A stretch of 64,000 nt of DNA from Bacteroidales bacterium (GCA_028277395.1 JANQGJ010000012.1:1-64000), one strand, 5' to 3'. Shown: positions 6,020-16,792, numbered from the stretch's first letter. The notes: generated by a model not told the origin, from the sequence alone. Numbers and translations: made by a program.

Positions 6020-7870
6020 TCAATAACGACCTCTGCTACTTCCTTTACCCAAAAGTTTATTTATCAGATCAGTTCTTCCAATTCGACGAAGACTATCCAT
6101 TATTCTTTTCCTGTACTCAGGTTTATACCAGAAAAAAAACATATGTTGGTTATCCTTCTCTTTTTTCGTTTTTGCAGAATATACCGGAGTTAATTTGTAA
6201 GGATCAAGACCGGTATAATACATAACAGTGGCATTTGTCATTGGAGTTGGTGTAAAACCCTGTACCTGTTCCAACTGCAAGCCTGCAGCCTTAGTGTCGA
6301 CTGCTAATTGTGCCATGTCCTCTTCTTTGCTTCCCGGATGGCCGGAAATAAAATAAGGAATGATCTGTTGATTTAAGCCTGCTTTACCAGAGATCGAATT
6401 AAACTTTTTCTTAAATGAGTCATATAAACTGAAAGAAGGTTTTCTCATAGTTTTCAAAACAGTATCAGATGTATGTTCAGGCGCTATTTTAAGTCTGCCA
6501 CTTACATTCTTCTTAATAAGCCTGTTGGTATATTCATCAAGGTCTTTACCACCATTCATATTTCTTTCTTTAAGCAAAAGATCATACCGAACTCCGCTAC
6601 CAATTGTTACTTTTTTAATTTCATCAATGGCCTCAACTTTCTCATAGAGTGATAGTAACGGACTGTGAGATGTATTCAGATTCTTACAAATCGCCGGGAA
6701 AATACATGACGAACGTTTACATTTCTCACAAATTGATAAATCAACACCCTTCATTTTGTACATATTAGCAGATGGTCCGCCCAGATCTGTAAGATAGCCT
6801 TTAAATCCGGGTAGTTGGGTTACTTTTTTAACCTCATTCAATATGGATTTTTCAGAACGTGATGAAACAAACTTACCCTGATGAGCTGAAATTGTACAAA
6901 AACTACATCCCCCAAAACATCCGCGATGAATATTAACTGAGAACTTGATCATTTCATAGGCAGGTATCGGGCCTTTGTTTTTGTATTTAAAATGTGGTAA
7001 CCTTGTATACGGCAGATCATAAATACTGTCAATTTCTTCTTCTTTTAAATACGGAACTGAAGGATTCACAACCAGGAATTTGTTACCAATTTGTTGTATA
7101 AGCCTGTTCGGGTGAATTCTGTTGGATTCAACCTCTATTGTTTTAAAATTTCTTGCAAAAGATACTTTATCGTCCAGGCATTGATCGTGGGATGATAGAT
7201 ATACTGTTTCCCACTTTTTATTCACCGGTATATCATTTTCAGATTCTACAATAAATGCAGTTTGAGATATGGTATCAATCTTATGAAACGGGACACCTTT
7301 AAGAATAAGGTTAACAATTTGCTTAATTGGCCTCTCTCCCATTCCGTAAACCATCAGATCAGCCCCGGATTGCCATATCATACTTGCCTGCAACTCATTT
7401 TTCCAGTAGTCATAATGAGTAAATCTTCTCATTGAGGCTTCCACACCACCAATTATTACAGGTATATCAGGAAATAAATCCTTTAAAATTTTCGTATAAA
7501 CTATCGTGGGATAATCAGGACGAAAACCTGCTTTGTTCCCTGGAGTGTACGCATCATTTGACCTCAGCCTTCTGTTTGCAGTATAATGATTTACCATTGA
7601 ATCCATCACACCTGCAGTTACACCAAAAAACAAACGTGGTGAACCTAACTTTTTAAAATCTCTAAGATCGTCGCGCCAGTTTGGTTGCGGAACTATGGCA
7701 ACTTTAAGGTTCATTGATTCAATAACACGTCCAATTACAGCAGCACCAAATGAAGGATGATCAATATATGCATCGCCTGTGAATAGTATAACATCCGGTC
7801 TGTCCCAGCCTCTTTCTTTCATTTCTTTAAGAGTGGTCGGTAACCAGCTATTTTTTGATGACTCCTTCAA
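6020..7870 (-). CDS. YgiQ family radical SAM protein
   Basis: A 616-residue protein with the full architecture of the YgiQ family: an N-terminal cobalamin-binding-like region (starting W-L-P-T-T-L-K-E-M at 9-17 with D-R-P-D-V-I-L-F-T-G-D-A-Y-I-D-H-P-S-F-G), a radical SAM core with the 4Fe-4S cluster motif C318-x3-C322-x2-C325, and a C-terminal region with Q-V-Q-x-F-T-P-T-P-M. Further cysteines near 380-395 (C-x2-C-x4-C) may bind a second cluster. The family's reaction is not settled. It is monocistronic: upstream lies a non-coding repeat region and downstream the accessory zone. Length and motifs look intact. Confidence 0.88.
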   Translation of the reverse strand: MKESSKNSWLPTTLKEMKERGWDRPDVILFTGDAYIDHPSFGAAVIGRVIESMNLKVAIVPQPNWRDDLRDFKKLGSPRLFFGVTAGVMDSMVNHYTANRRLRSNDAYTPGNKAGFRPDYPTIVYTKILKDLFPDIPVIIGGVEASMRRFTHYDYWKNELQASMIWQSGADLMVYGMGERPIKQIVNLILKGVPFHKIDTISQTAFIVESENDIPVNKKWETVYLSSHDQCLDDKVSFARNFKTIEVESNRIHPNRLIQQIGNKFLVVNPSVPYLKEEEIDSIYDLPYTRLPHFKYKNKGPIPAYEMIKFSVNIHRGCFGGCSFCTISAHQGKFVSSRSEKSILNEVKKVTQLPGFKGYLTDLGGPSANMYKMKGVDLSICEKCKRSSCIFPAICKNLNTSHSPLLSLYEKVEAIDEIKKVTIGSGVRYDLLLKERNMNGGKDLDEYTNRLIKKNVSGRLKIAPEHTSDTVLKTMRKPSFSLYDSFKKKFNSISGKAGLNQQIIPYFISGHPGSKEEDMAQLAVDTKAAGLQLEQVQGFTPTPMTNATVMYYTGLDPYKLTPVYSAKTKKEKDNQHMFFFWYKPEYRKRIMDSLRRIGRTDLINKLLGKGSSRGRY

Positions 7871-8100
7871 ATTTTTATTACGTGTTTAAAAGACCGTTTA
7901 AAAATCAAAGGTAAAAAATACAGTAAAAGAAATAGGATCAAGCAGAAAAATTGGAGGCAATAATGAAAATTGCACCCCATATTTAAGATGAAACTATTAT
8001 TGTAACAGGGTTTAAAATAATATGTTACATTTTAATTTAAACAGATTATTTTCGGGTTAAAAACATTGTACTTACTGGTCAACTGTTTCCTGCTCCGGCC
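7871..8100. other. Intergenic DNA, nothing recognised
   Basis: AT-rich DNA upstream of the leftward YgiQ gene. It must contain that gene's promoter, but no clear TAnnTTTG element was found. No open frame is worth reporting. Confidence 0.4.
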
Positions 8101-8239
8101 TATTTTAATTAAGCTGTAATTTGCAATATAAGCTTAGAAACCTAAAGGCCGACAGGCAGGGTACATGAAGCTCCGAAGAATGAGGAGATCACATGCACGC
8201 ACTTTGCTTGTATTGTAAATTTCAGTGAAAATTAAAATA
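8101..8239. repeat. 139-bp element with long imperfect inverted ends
   Basis: The left end (8101-8133, starting TATTTTAATT) and right end (8206-8239, ending AATTAAAATA) are imperfect reverse complements over about 33 bases, with matches in two blocks (TATTTTAATT, then TAATTTGCAATATAAGC against TTTACAATACAAGC). The enclosed 72 bases are more GC-rich (CTAAAGGCCGACAGGCAGGG and onward) and have no open frame. The geometry suits a MITE-like element or a long-stem non-coding RNA. It lies downstream of dapF. Confidence 0.5.
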
Positions 8240-8255
8240 AGTCTTGACTTTTTTC

Positions 8256-8285
8256 TTCCCTTTTTTTGTCAAGAAAAAAAGGGAA
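8256..8285. repeat. Perfect 12-bp inverted repeat (TTCCCT7 / A7GGGAA)
   Basis: TTCCCTTTTTTT (8256-8267) and AAAAAAAGGGAA (8274-8285) pair perfectly around GTCAAG. It lies 69 bases beyond the dapF stop codon in the direction of dapF transcription, so it could terminate that transcript, although there is no T-run after the stem on the transcribed strand. It may belong to the adjacent inverted-end element. Confidence 0.45.
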
Positions 8286-8353
8286 AGCCCTCACGGCTTG
8301 AGTGAAGATGGTGAATAGCAGTTAATTGTGATAGTTAAATGTTTATTTCTTAC

Positions 8354-9151
8354 TTACAAATCAATTTCACCTGAATAAACTAATTGAGCAGGTCCCTGTA
8401 GCCAAATATTCTCAAAACTGTGAGGAGATGTCTTGTTTGTGATAAAACTCACTGTAAAATCGCCTCCAATGGTATGAACATTTACCGGATTTACACCGGA
8501 TTCAAGATAATAAGCAATAGCAGAAGCAGTAACACCTGTTCCACATGACAATGTCTCGTCTTCAACACCTCGTTCATAGGTTCTGACAAAAATTCTGTTT
8601 GTGTCCTTCTCAACAAAATTAACATTTGTACCTCCGGGAACAAACTTCTCACTGTACCTGGTTTTTCTTCCTTCTGTTACAACATCCAGCTCCGCCAAAC
8701 TATCTACAAACTCAACATAATGAGGAGACCCGGTATCCAGAAAATAATAACCGGGATTTTTCTCAACATCGGTTACATTCATCATGCTTAACCTTACATG
8801 CCAGTTATTCTTCTCAGGATGCCTGCTAATAATTTTGGCATGATGGATTCCATCAACAGCATCAAAAATTAATTCATCGTTTACAATCCCTGATAATGAT
8901 GCAAATGCGGCAATACATCTTCCACCATTTCCGCACATACTGCCGATCTTTCCATCAGAATTGAAATAAACCATAGTAAAATCATAATTATCTGACTTAT
9001 TCAAAAACATTAATCCGTCTGCTCCGATGCCAAACCTCCTATGGCATAAATTCTGTATCTGGTTCTCTGTTAGTACCACATCACCTTTCTGATTATCAAT
9101 TATTATGAAATCATTACCATTACCGTGGAATTTGAAAAACCTGATCTTCAT
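8354..9151 (-). CDS. dapF: Diaminopimelate epimerase
   Basis: The 265-residue enzyme interconverts LL- and meso-diaminopimelate for lysine and peptidoglycan synthesis. It is a cofactor-independent two-thiol racemase, and both catalytic cysteines are visible: C73 in M-C-G-N-G-G-R-C and C203 in S-C-G-T-G-V-T-A-S. The N-terminal F-x-K-x-H-G-N-G-N-D-F motif and the H-Y-V-E-F-V segment are also present. Length is normal for the family. It diverges from the HtrA-like protease gene, and the intergenic space of about 85 bases must hold both promoters. Confidence 0.96.
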   Translation of the reverse strand: MKIRFFKFHGNGNDFIIIDNQKGDVVLTENQIQNLCHRRFGIGADGLMFLNKSDNYDFTMVYFNSDGKIGSMCGNGGRCIAAFASLSGIVNDELIFDAVDGIHHAKIISRHPEKNNWHVRLSMMNVTDVEKNPGYYFLDTGSPHYVEFVDSLAELDVVTEGRKTRYSEKFVPGGTNVNFVEKDTNRIFVRTYERGVEDETLSCGTGVTASAIAYYLESGVNPVNVHTIGGDFTVSFITNKTSPHSFENIWLQGPAQLVYSGEIDL

Positions 9152-9237
9152 GAAATACTATTTAACATATATTAACCTTGAAAAAAAAATTTATCATAAT
9201 AATTTTGCGTTATAAAAACAAAAAACACAAGATAAAT

Positions 9238-10713
9238 ATGAAAGCTACATCAACAACTAAAAGTATTATAAGCGGAGCTGTAGGTGCATTATTTGTACTG
9301 CTAACTTTTATGATATTTAACTTCCACAAAGATAATACTTCATTGGAAACCAATAATTATAATACGGTTCAGTCGCAAAATGATCTTATTCCACCCGTTA
9401 TAAATACAAATTATTCACCTCAACATGCTGTTGATCTTACATATGCAGCTGAAAAATCACTGGATGCTGTAGTTCATATTAAAACAAGAATTTATGCAAG
9501 AACTAACTCATATGATGATTTTTTTGGGCAATTCAGAGAATACTTCCATCAACATCCGCAACGCCGAAACAGTTATGTTGCTTTTGGGTCAGGAGTAATT
9601 ATTTCTGATGACGGCTATATTGTAACCAATAACCATGTAATTGATGGTGCTGATAACATCACAATCACATTTAATAACGAACGTGAAACAGAAGCTGAGA
9701 TTGTTGGAGTTGATCCAAGTACAGATCTTGCATTGATTAAAGTTGAGGAGAAAGATCTGCCGTTTATTACTTTCGGTAACTCTGATGATGTAAAAATCGG
9801 AGAGTGGGTGCTGGCTGTGGGAAATCCTTTCGATCTTAACTCTACAGTTACAGCAGGTATTGTTAGTGCAAAAGCCCGGAATATTAATATACTTGGGGGT
9901 CAGTCGTCGATAGAATCATTTATCCAGACCGATGCTGTGGTAAACAGAGGTAACAGTGGTGGAGCCCTGGTTAATACAAATGGTGACCTGGTGGGGATAA
10001 ATGCTGCAATTGCATCGCACACAGGTGTTTACGAAGGTTATTCATTTGCAATTCCGGTTAATATTGTGCGTAAAGTAGTAAATGACCTGATGGAGTATGG
10101 CGATGTACAACGTGGTTACCTGGGAGTTCAGATACAGGATATTAATGCTGAATTTGCAGAAGCAATAAATCTTGAAAACGTTGATGGAATTTATGTAGCA
10201 GGTGTTGTTGAAAACAGTGGTGCCTATGATGCAGGTATTACTGAAGGAGATGTAATATTATCGATTAATAATACCAAAACCAATAGTCTGTCATCATTAC
10301 TTGGACTTATTGCCCAATATAATCCTGGAACTGTTGTAAAAGTAAAGATCAGTCGTGATAATGAAATAATGGACCTTGATGTTACTCTTAAAAATAAAAA
10401 TGGCAACACACTGGCAATTAAATCAACCGATTCCTTTTATAACGACCTGCTAGGAGCTGACCTGCAACAGGCAACGCCTGAAGAGCTTAACAAACTTGAT
10501 ATAACCAATGGATTAAAAATAAATAAACTTAACAATGGAATCCTTAAAAGAAGCGGAATAAATGAAGGGTTTATTATAACTGAAATAAACGGCGAAAGAG
10601 TTAATACGCAGGACAACCTTTTGTCAGCACTAAATAATTCCAGAAGAAATATAATACGCCTTAAGGGGCTGTACCCAAATGGAGTCAGAGTTTCATATGA
10701 ATTTATGCTCTGA
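9238..10713 (+). CDS. Do/HtrA-family serine endopeptidase
   Basis: A 491-residue periplasmic protease. Residues 10-28 form an N-terminal signal or anchor helix. The trypsin-like domain shows the triad H133 (N-N-H-V-I-D), D163 (S-T-D-L-A-L-I) and S240 (G-N-S-G-G). Two PDZ-type domains follow: about 290-385, opening with G-Y-L-G-V-Q-I-Q, and about 400-490. The role is degradation and chaperoning of misfolded envelope proteins, as in DegP/DegQ. A TTG at 9178 would add 20 lysine-rich residues ahead of the signal sequence; the ATG at 9238 is the better start. It stands alone between divergent dapF and the co-directional rpoD. Confidence 0.92.
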   Translation: MKATSTTKSIISGAVGALFVLLTFMIFNFHKDNTSLETNNYNTVQSQNDLIPPVINTNYSPQHAVDLTYAAEKSLDAVVHIKTRIYARTNSYDDFFGQFREYFHQHPQRRNSYVAFGSGVIISDDGYIVTNNHVIDGADNITITFNNERETEAEIVGVDPSTDLALIKVEEKDLPFITFGNSDDVKIGEWVLAVGNPFDLNSTVTAGIVSAKARNINILGGQSSIESFIQTDAVVNRGNSGGALVNTNGDLVGINAAIASHTGVYEGYSFAIPVNIVRKVVNDLMEYGDVQRGYLGVQIQDINAEFAEAINLENVDGIYVAGVVENSGAYDAGITEGDVILSINNTKTNSLSSLLGLIAQYNPGTVVKVKISRDNEIMDLDVTLKNKNGNTLAIKSTDSFYNDLLGADLQQATPEELNKLDITNGLKINKLNNGILKRSGINEGFIITEINGERVNTQDNLLSALNNSRRNIIRLKGLYPNGVRVSYEFML

Positions 10714-10790
10714 TTATTTGTTAGTTAGAAAATTTTTAATAAATTGCATGGCCATTTTCTGAAATTACCGTCTAATCTCAATCTCAAATC

Positions 10791-11657
10791 ATGAGACAAC
10801 TAAAAATAACTAAATCAATTACTAACCGTAATACTGCCTCGCTTGATAAATACCTGCAGGATATTGGAAGAGAAGGGTTAATTACAGCCGAAGAAGAAGT
10901 TGAGCTTGCCAGAAGAATAAAAAACGGAGACACAAAAGCACTTGAGAAATTAACAAAAGCAAATTTAAGGTTTGTTGTATCTGTTTCAAAACAATATCAA
11001 AACCAAGGCCTTAGTCTTCCTGATATGATTAACGAAGGAAACCTTGGGCTTATAAAAGCAGCTCAAAGATTTGATGAAACCAGGGGATTTAAATTTATTT
11101 CATATGCAGTATGGTGGATTCGCCAATCAATATTACAGGCAATTGCAGAGCAATCAAGAATAGTCCGTTTACCTTTAAATCAGGTAGGTTCACTAAACAA
11201 AATAAAGAAGGTATCTTCCCAGCTTGAACAACAGTTTGAACGCCCTCCTTCAGAACATGAAATAGCAGATGAAATGGAGGTGTCGAAGCATAAGGTAAAT
11301 TCTGCCATGAATATTGCTACCAGGTATGTTTCAATGGATGCTCCAATGCCAAATGATGAAGATACCAAATTCCTTGACTTTTTTGTTCCAACCGACAATG
11401 AAGAGACTGATGAATCGCTGATGAAAGAATCTCTTGGCAATGAAATCCAAAGGTCTTTGGCAACTTTAAGTACAAAAGAGAGAGAAATAATCAACATGTA
11501 CTATGGTATTGGCAGAAATTACAGCCTCACTCTTGAAGAAATTGGAGCCAAATTCGATTTGACAAGGGAAAGAGTTCGGCAGATAAAAGAAAAAGCCATC
11601 AGAAGACTCCGTCATACAGCAAGAAGTCGTTTACTTAAAGCTTATTTGGGCCAGTAG
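10791..11657 (+). CDS. rpoD: RNA polymerase primary sigma factor
   Basis: At 288 residues this is the short Bacteroidota version of the housekeeping sigma factor: it lacks region 1.1 and the non-conserved insertion of the E. coli protein. Region 1.2 (D-K-Y-L-Q-D-I-G at 24-31), region 2 with the core-binding and -10 residues (about 60-130, including [14 protein letters not shown]), region 3 and region 4 with its HTH ([19 protein letters not shown]) are all present. It directs transcription from TTTG / TAnnTTTG promoters, examples of which occur in this window. A strong terminator follows at 11690. Confidence 0.95.
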   Translation: MRQLKITKSITNRNTASLDKYLQDIGREGLITAEEEVELARRIKNGDTKALEKLTKANLRFVVSVSKQYQNQGLSLPDMINEGNLGLIKAAQRFDETRGFKFISYAVWWIRQSILQAIAEQSRIVRLPLNQVGSLNKIKKVSSQLEQQFERPPSEHEIADEMEVSKHKVNSAMNIATRYVSMDAPMPNDEDTKFLDFFVPTDNEETDESLMKESLGNEIQRSLATLSTKEREIINMYYGIGRNYSLTLEEIGAKFDLTRERVRQIKEKAIRRLRHTARSRLLKAYLGQ

Positions 11658-11689
11658 AGCTTTAATAACATATTATTAAGAATGCATAT

Positions 11690-11729
11690 AAAGAAGATAG
11701 ATTCTTTCATAGAGTTATCTTCTTTTTTT
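11690..11729 (+). terminator. Intrinsic terminator after rpoD
   Basis: AAAGAAGATA (11690-11699) pairs perfectly with TATCTTCTTT (11716-11725) and is followed by a T-run to 11729. It lies 33 bases after the rpoD stop codon. The T-run merges into the TATTTTTG promoter element of the next gene. Confidence 0.75.
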
Positions 11730-11736
11730 ATTTTTG
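11729..11736 (+). promoter_or_regulatory. Bacteroidota -7 element before GAPDH
   Basis: TATTTTTG matches the TAnnTTTG consensus and lies 46 bases before the GAPDH ATG. A TTTC (11705-11708) 20 bases upstream is a weak -33 match. The element shares sequence with the tail of the rpoD terminator. Confidence 0.5.
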
Positions 11737-11781
11737 CAGGTACAGCTTACGTATTACTTTCCTTATTAGTCATTAAAAATA

Positions 11782-13251
11782 ATGAACATGACAGATAAAA
11801 AAAACATGAATGGTAGTTACGAAGACTCACTAAACGACTGGGCAAGACAGGAAATGATTGCCAATGAGTTTATTAGCGTACTATCCAAGTTATTTTACAA
11901 CAAATCAATTGAACTGGTATTATTCAGAAGCCAGCTCGTCGACAGGAGTGCAAGTTTAATATTGTACCGACACTCATATGCCGAGAATATTATTAATACC
12001 CAGTTAAAAATAGAAGATTCTCTCGAACTGGCAAAAGCTATCCTCCATTGTAATGTAAAACCATCAAAAATTGATATTGGTAAACTTAATGGTGAATGGA
12101 TAGAAGAAAAAAATAGTTATGTTGATGCAGAAGATTTCATCAAGATAAAACTGAAAAACTACATTGGCCTGGAATCAAAATTTAAACAACCGGTTGATGT
12201 TGTTCTTTATGGTTTTGGAAGAATTGGCAGATTACTGGCAAGAGAGCTGATTATCCAGGGTAATGGCCACCAATTGAGAGTAAGAGCAATTGTAACAAGA
12301 GGCAACTCTGATGACCAGATTGCCAAGCGTGCCTCCCTGTTCCGTCATGATTCAGTACATGGTCCTTTCAGAGGTGTTGCCGTTGAAAACTTTGATGATA
12401 AAACAATTTATATCAACGGACATAAAGTGTTAATGCTGTCGGCCGGCAAACCAGATGAAATAGATTATACAGAATATGGAATTAACAATGCAATCTTAAT
12501 CGACAACACAGGAATCTTTCGTGACCGTGAAGGATTAAGTCAGCATTTAAAAGCAAGGGGTATTGCTAAAGTATTATTAACCGCCCCGGGAAAAGGTGAT
12601 ATTCCTAACATCGTTTTTGGTGTTAATGACCGTAGCGTAGATTATAAAAAAGAAAAAGTATTATCAGCAGCATCATGTACAACAAATGCCGCAGCGCCGG
12701 TACTTTCAGTTCTTGAAAAAGAATATGGTATTGCTCAGGGGCATCTGGAAACTGTTCATTCATATACCAATGATCAGAATTTGCTGGACAACATGCACAA
12801 GAAAACCCGCAGGGGAAGATCTGCTCCTTTAAACCTTGTAATTACAGAAACAGGTGCAGCAAAAGCTGTAACTAAGATAGTTCCCAGCTTACAGGGAAAA
12901 CTTACTGGTAATGCCATTCGTGTTCCCACACCAAACGTATCGCTCGTTGTTCTTAAACTCACACTGAACAAAGAAACCAGTGTTGAAGAAATAAATGAGT
13001 TAATGAGACAGACTTCCTTGTCCGGAGACCTGGTTGCACAGGTTAAATACTCGACTTCCGCTGATGCTGTTTCATCAGATTTCATGAGCGAACCTGCAAC
13101 TTCAGTATTTGACAGTAAAGCAACAATAGTATCTCCAAATAAAAAGGGACTTGTAGCATACATCTGGTACGATAATGAATTTGGATACGCTCTACAGGTT
13201 ATACGTGTGGCGAAAAATATGGCAGGTGTGAAACGACCAACGTATTATTAA
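11782..13251 (+). CDS. gap: Glyceraldehyde-3-phosphate dehydrogenase, long form
   Basis: A 489-residue GAPDH, about 150 residues longer than the classical enzyme. Residues 1-135 are an N-terminal extension with no motif I recognise. The Rossmann NAD(P)-binding domain starts at V-L-Y-G-F-G-R-I-G-R (141-150), and the catalytic C299 lies in S-A-A-S-C-T-T-N-A. The H-S-Y-T-N-D-Q motif and the C-terminal W-Y-D-N-E-F-G-Y are intact. This long form is typical in Bacteroidota and some Gammaproteobacteria (often called GapB). It oxidises glyceraldehyde-3-phosphate in glycolysis or runs in reverse in gluconeogenesis. It has its own promoter (11729) and terminator (13280). Confidence 0.93.
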   Translation: MNMTDKKNMNGSYEDSLNDWARQEMIANEFISVLSKLFYNKSIELVLFRSQLVDRSASLILYRHSYAENIINTQLKIEDSLELAKAILHCNVKPSKIDIGKLNGEWIEEKNSYVDAEDFIKIKLKNYIGLESKFKQPVDVVLYGFGRIGRLLARELIIQGNGHQLRVRAIVTRGNSDDQIAKRASLFRHDSVHGPFRGVAVENFDDKTIYINGHKVLMLSAGKPDEIDYTEYGINNAILIDNTGIFRDREGLSQHLKARGIAKVLLTAPGKGDIPNIVFGVNDRSVDYKKEKVLSAASCTTNAAAPVLSVLEKEYGIAQGHLETVHSYTNDQNLLDNMHKKTRRGRSAPLNLVITETGAAKAVTKIVPSLQGKLTGNAIRVPTPNVSLVVLKLTLNKETSVEEINELMRQTSLSGDLVAQVKYSTSADAVSSDFMSEPATSVFDSKATIVSPNKKGLVAYIWYDNEFGYALQVIRVAKNMAGVKRPTYY

Positions 13252-13279
13252 TATTATTTTAATATTGAACTTTATAATT

Positions 13280-13317
13280 AACCAGAGTTGTAAAATAAAT
13301 TACTGCTCTGGTTTTTT
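13280..13317 (+). terminator. Intrinsic terminator after GAPDH
   Basis: AACCAGAG (13280-13287) pairs with CTCTGGTT (13306-13313), followed by a T-run ending at 13317. It lies 28 bases after the GAPDH stop codon. Confidence 0.75.
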
Positions 13318-13510
13318 CATAAGTCAATATAACGCTGTATTTCAGGGATTTATTCAATCAAAACTTTTCTGAATATGAATATGAAACATTTGCATGATTA
13401 TTATATTTGCATTTTCATTTCCTGTTTGAATTACTGTAACCAAAATAAGAGAACAATTGTAGTTTAAACGGAAATTACTATTTTTATAATTGAATGGTTA
13501 AAAAATATAA

Positions 13511-15133
<1,623 letters not shown>

Positions 15134-15175
15134 AGGTTTTTTGGTAATTAGTATCGTAATCAGATAAAGCAGTAA

Positions 15176-15340
15176 CTACTCTTTTTTAGGGTTTTTCTTT
15201 CTTCCGGCTTTTGTTAGTGCATTGTTTAGAATCCATTCAATTTGGCCATTGGTACTGCGAAACTCATCCTGTGCCCATTTTTCAATAGCCTCAAGAATCT
15301 CAGGTTGAACCCTTAATACAAATGCTTTCTTCTTACTCAT
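15176..15340 (-). CDS. Arc-family RHH DNA-binding protein
   Basis: A 54-residue leftward gene, starting at the ATG complementary to 15338-15340 and ending at TAG (15176-15178). The sequence has the ribbon-helix-helix pattern of Arc/MetJ-type proteins: a beta strand K-A-F-V-L-R-V (5-11), helix P-E-I-L-E-A-I-E-K-W-A (13-24), then R-S-T-N-G-Q-I-E-W-I-L (29-39) and a basic C-terminal tail. Small proteins of this type bind DNA as dimers and often autoregulate. It starts 2 bases after the stop codon of the PH-like membrane protein gene, so the two, and probably the SPFH gene further upstream, form one transcript. Confidence 0.82.
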   Translation of the reverse strand: MSKKKAFVLRVQPEILEAIEKWAQDEFRSTNGQIEWILNNALTKAGRKKNPKKE

Positions 15341-15342
15341 TT

Positions 15343-15870
15343 CTATCTCTCCATCATTTTTTTCATCGCCTTGTTAAGGGGTTCTCCTTTCTGTGTTCCG
15401 ATAAGCACCTTCTTACCATTCTGCAAATACAATTGTAAACCTGTTTTACCTCTAACGTTATAAGCCTTACCATTATTTTTTCCTCCATATCTAACACCCC
15501 AGCCACCATATTCTCTAATAGGTTTATAGGTGCGTATTTCGAACCTGTCAATATCCTCAGGATCAAAAACTACAGGTTTGTAAAAATAAGGTTTAAAAGT
15601 AACTCTTATTTCATTGCCTGTTACAACCGTTACTAGCTTCGAACCAAATATCAAATAAGCTGAACCGGCAAGAATAAACAAAACAAAAAAAGCTATTACT
15701 ACTAAGCCACCATCACTGATTGGTTTATCACCCCAGGGTATACCAAGGTATAACTGATAATAAAATGCTGAACCAAAAATTGCCACAGGTATGGAATATA
15801 TCACACCCATGCTGAGGTATAATACCCTGGAACCAAACTTTTGTTCTTCTCTGAACAGCAACTTACTCAT
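15343..15870 (-). CDS. Membrane protein with PH-like domain
   Basis: A 175-residue protein with two N-terminal transmembrane helices (about 18-42 and 52-75), followed by a beta-rich domain (about 80-175) containing F-E-I-R-T-Y-K-P-I-R-E-Y-G-G-W-G-V-R-Y and G-L-Q-L-Y-L-Q-N-G-K-K-V-L-I-G-T-Q. That pattern recurs in bacterial membrane-anchored PH-like proteins (DUF6141-like). The function is unknown; the soluble domain probably faces the cytoplasm. It sits between an SPFH protein gene (67-base gap upstream) and the Arc-type gene (2-base gap downstream), an order I believe recurs in Bacteroidota. Confidence 0.65.
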   Translation of the reverse strand: MSKLLFREEQKFGSRVLYLSMGVIYSIPVAIFGSAFYYQLYLGIPWGDKPISDGGLVVIAFFVLFILAGSAYLIFGSKLVTVVTGNEIRVTFKPYFYKPVVFDPEDIDRFEIRTYKPIREYGGWGVRYGGKNNGKAYNVRGKTGLQLYLQNGKKVLIGTQKGEPLNKAMKKMMER

Positions 15871-15937
15871 AATAGCTTTTATTTCATTTATATTGACAGT
15901 AATTAAGCAATATTAATAATTAAAGGTCAGGAAATTA

Positions 15938-16792
15938 CTATGAATACAGGGTCCCGGTATTTACTACAGGAGCAACATCCTTATCCGAAGTAAGAACTAC
16001 CATCAGATTACTAACCATTGTAGCCTTTTTCTCCTCATCCAGTTCTATAATTTCTTTTTCTGACAATTCCTCCAAAGCCATTTCAACCATGCTAACAGCA
16101 CCTTCAACTATTTTATACCTGGCTGCAACTATTGCTGTTGCCTGCTGACGTTTTAACATAGCACCGGCAATTTCCTGTGCATATGCAATATAATTAATTC
16201 TGGCCTCGATCACTCTGATTCCTGCAATGGCAAGTCTTTCCGTAATCTCATCTTCAAGCATCTGATTTACAGACTCTCCCCCACCTCGCAAGGTAATATT
16301 TGCATCTTCATCTTCAAAATTATCATATGAGTAATGACCTGCTAGTTTCCTGATAGCTGCTTCACTCTGAATATCTACGAAGTGTACATAATCATCAACA
16401 TCAAATGCTGCCTTATAGGTATTCTCAACTTTCCAGACCATTACCACACCTATCATTACCGGATTACCAATTTTGTCATTAACCTTTATTGGTTCACTAT
16501 CCAGATTCCTGGCACGAAGTGAAATCCTCTTCCTTGTAAAAAACGGATTTACCCACATGAACCCATTCTTTTTAACAGTTCCTTTATACGCTCCAAACAG
16601 AACCAAAACCTTCGACTCATTTGGATTAACTGTCATTAGTCCGGCGATTCCAAAAAGTCCTAACAAAATAAAAATAACTGTCCAGATCAATTTTGCAAAA
16701 ATAATAGCAAATACAGGTGCTATAACAAGTATTATTATTACAAAAAGAGCCAGATAACCTGACATTGGTAGATATTCAACTTCCTTTTTCAT
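15938..16792 (-). CDS. SPFH (stomatin/prohibitin-like) domain protein
   Basis: A 284-residue protein with two adjacent N-terminal hydrophobic stretches (about 10-52), then an SPFH domain. The V-N-P-N-E-S-K-V-L-V-L-F-G-A-Y-K-G-T segment (about 56-73), the I-Q-S-E-A-A-I-R block and the A-R-I-N-Y-I-A-Y-A-Q-E-I-A-G-A-M-L-K-R-Q-Q-A stretch are typical of bacterial stomatin-like scaffolds that organise membrane microdomains or proteases. The last 40 residues are acidic and helical. No NfeD-type protease partner is adjacent; instead a PH-like membrane protein and an RHH regulator follow, so it probably acts with those. Confidence 0.82.
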   Translation of the reverse strand: MKKEVEYLPMSGYLALFVIIILVIAPVFAIIFAKLIWTVIFILLGLFGIAGLMTVNPNESKVLVLFGAYKGTVKKNGFMWVNPFFTRKRISLRARNLDSEPIKVNDKIGNPVMIGVVMVWKVENTYKAAFDVDDYVHFVDIQSEAAIRKLAGHYSYDNFEDEDANITLRGGGESVNQMLEDEITERLAIAGIRVIEARINYIAYAQEIAGAMLKRQQATAIVAARYKIVEGAVSMVEMALEELSEKEIIELDEEKKATMVSNLMVVLTSDKDVAPVVNTGTLYS

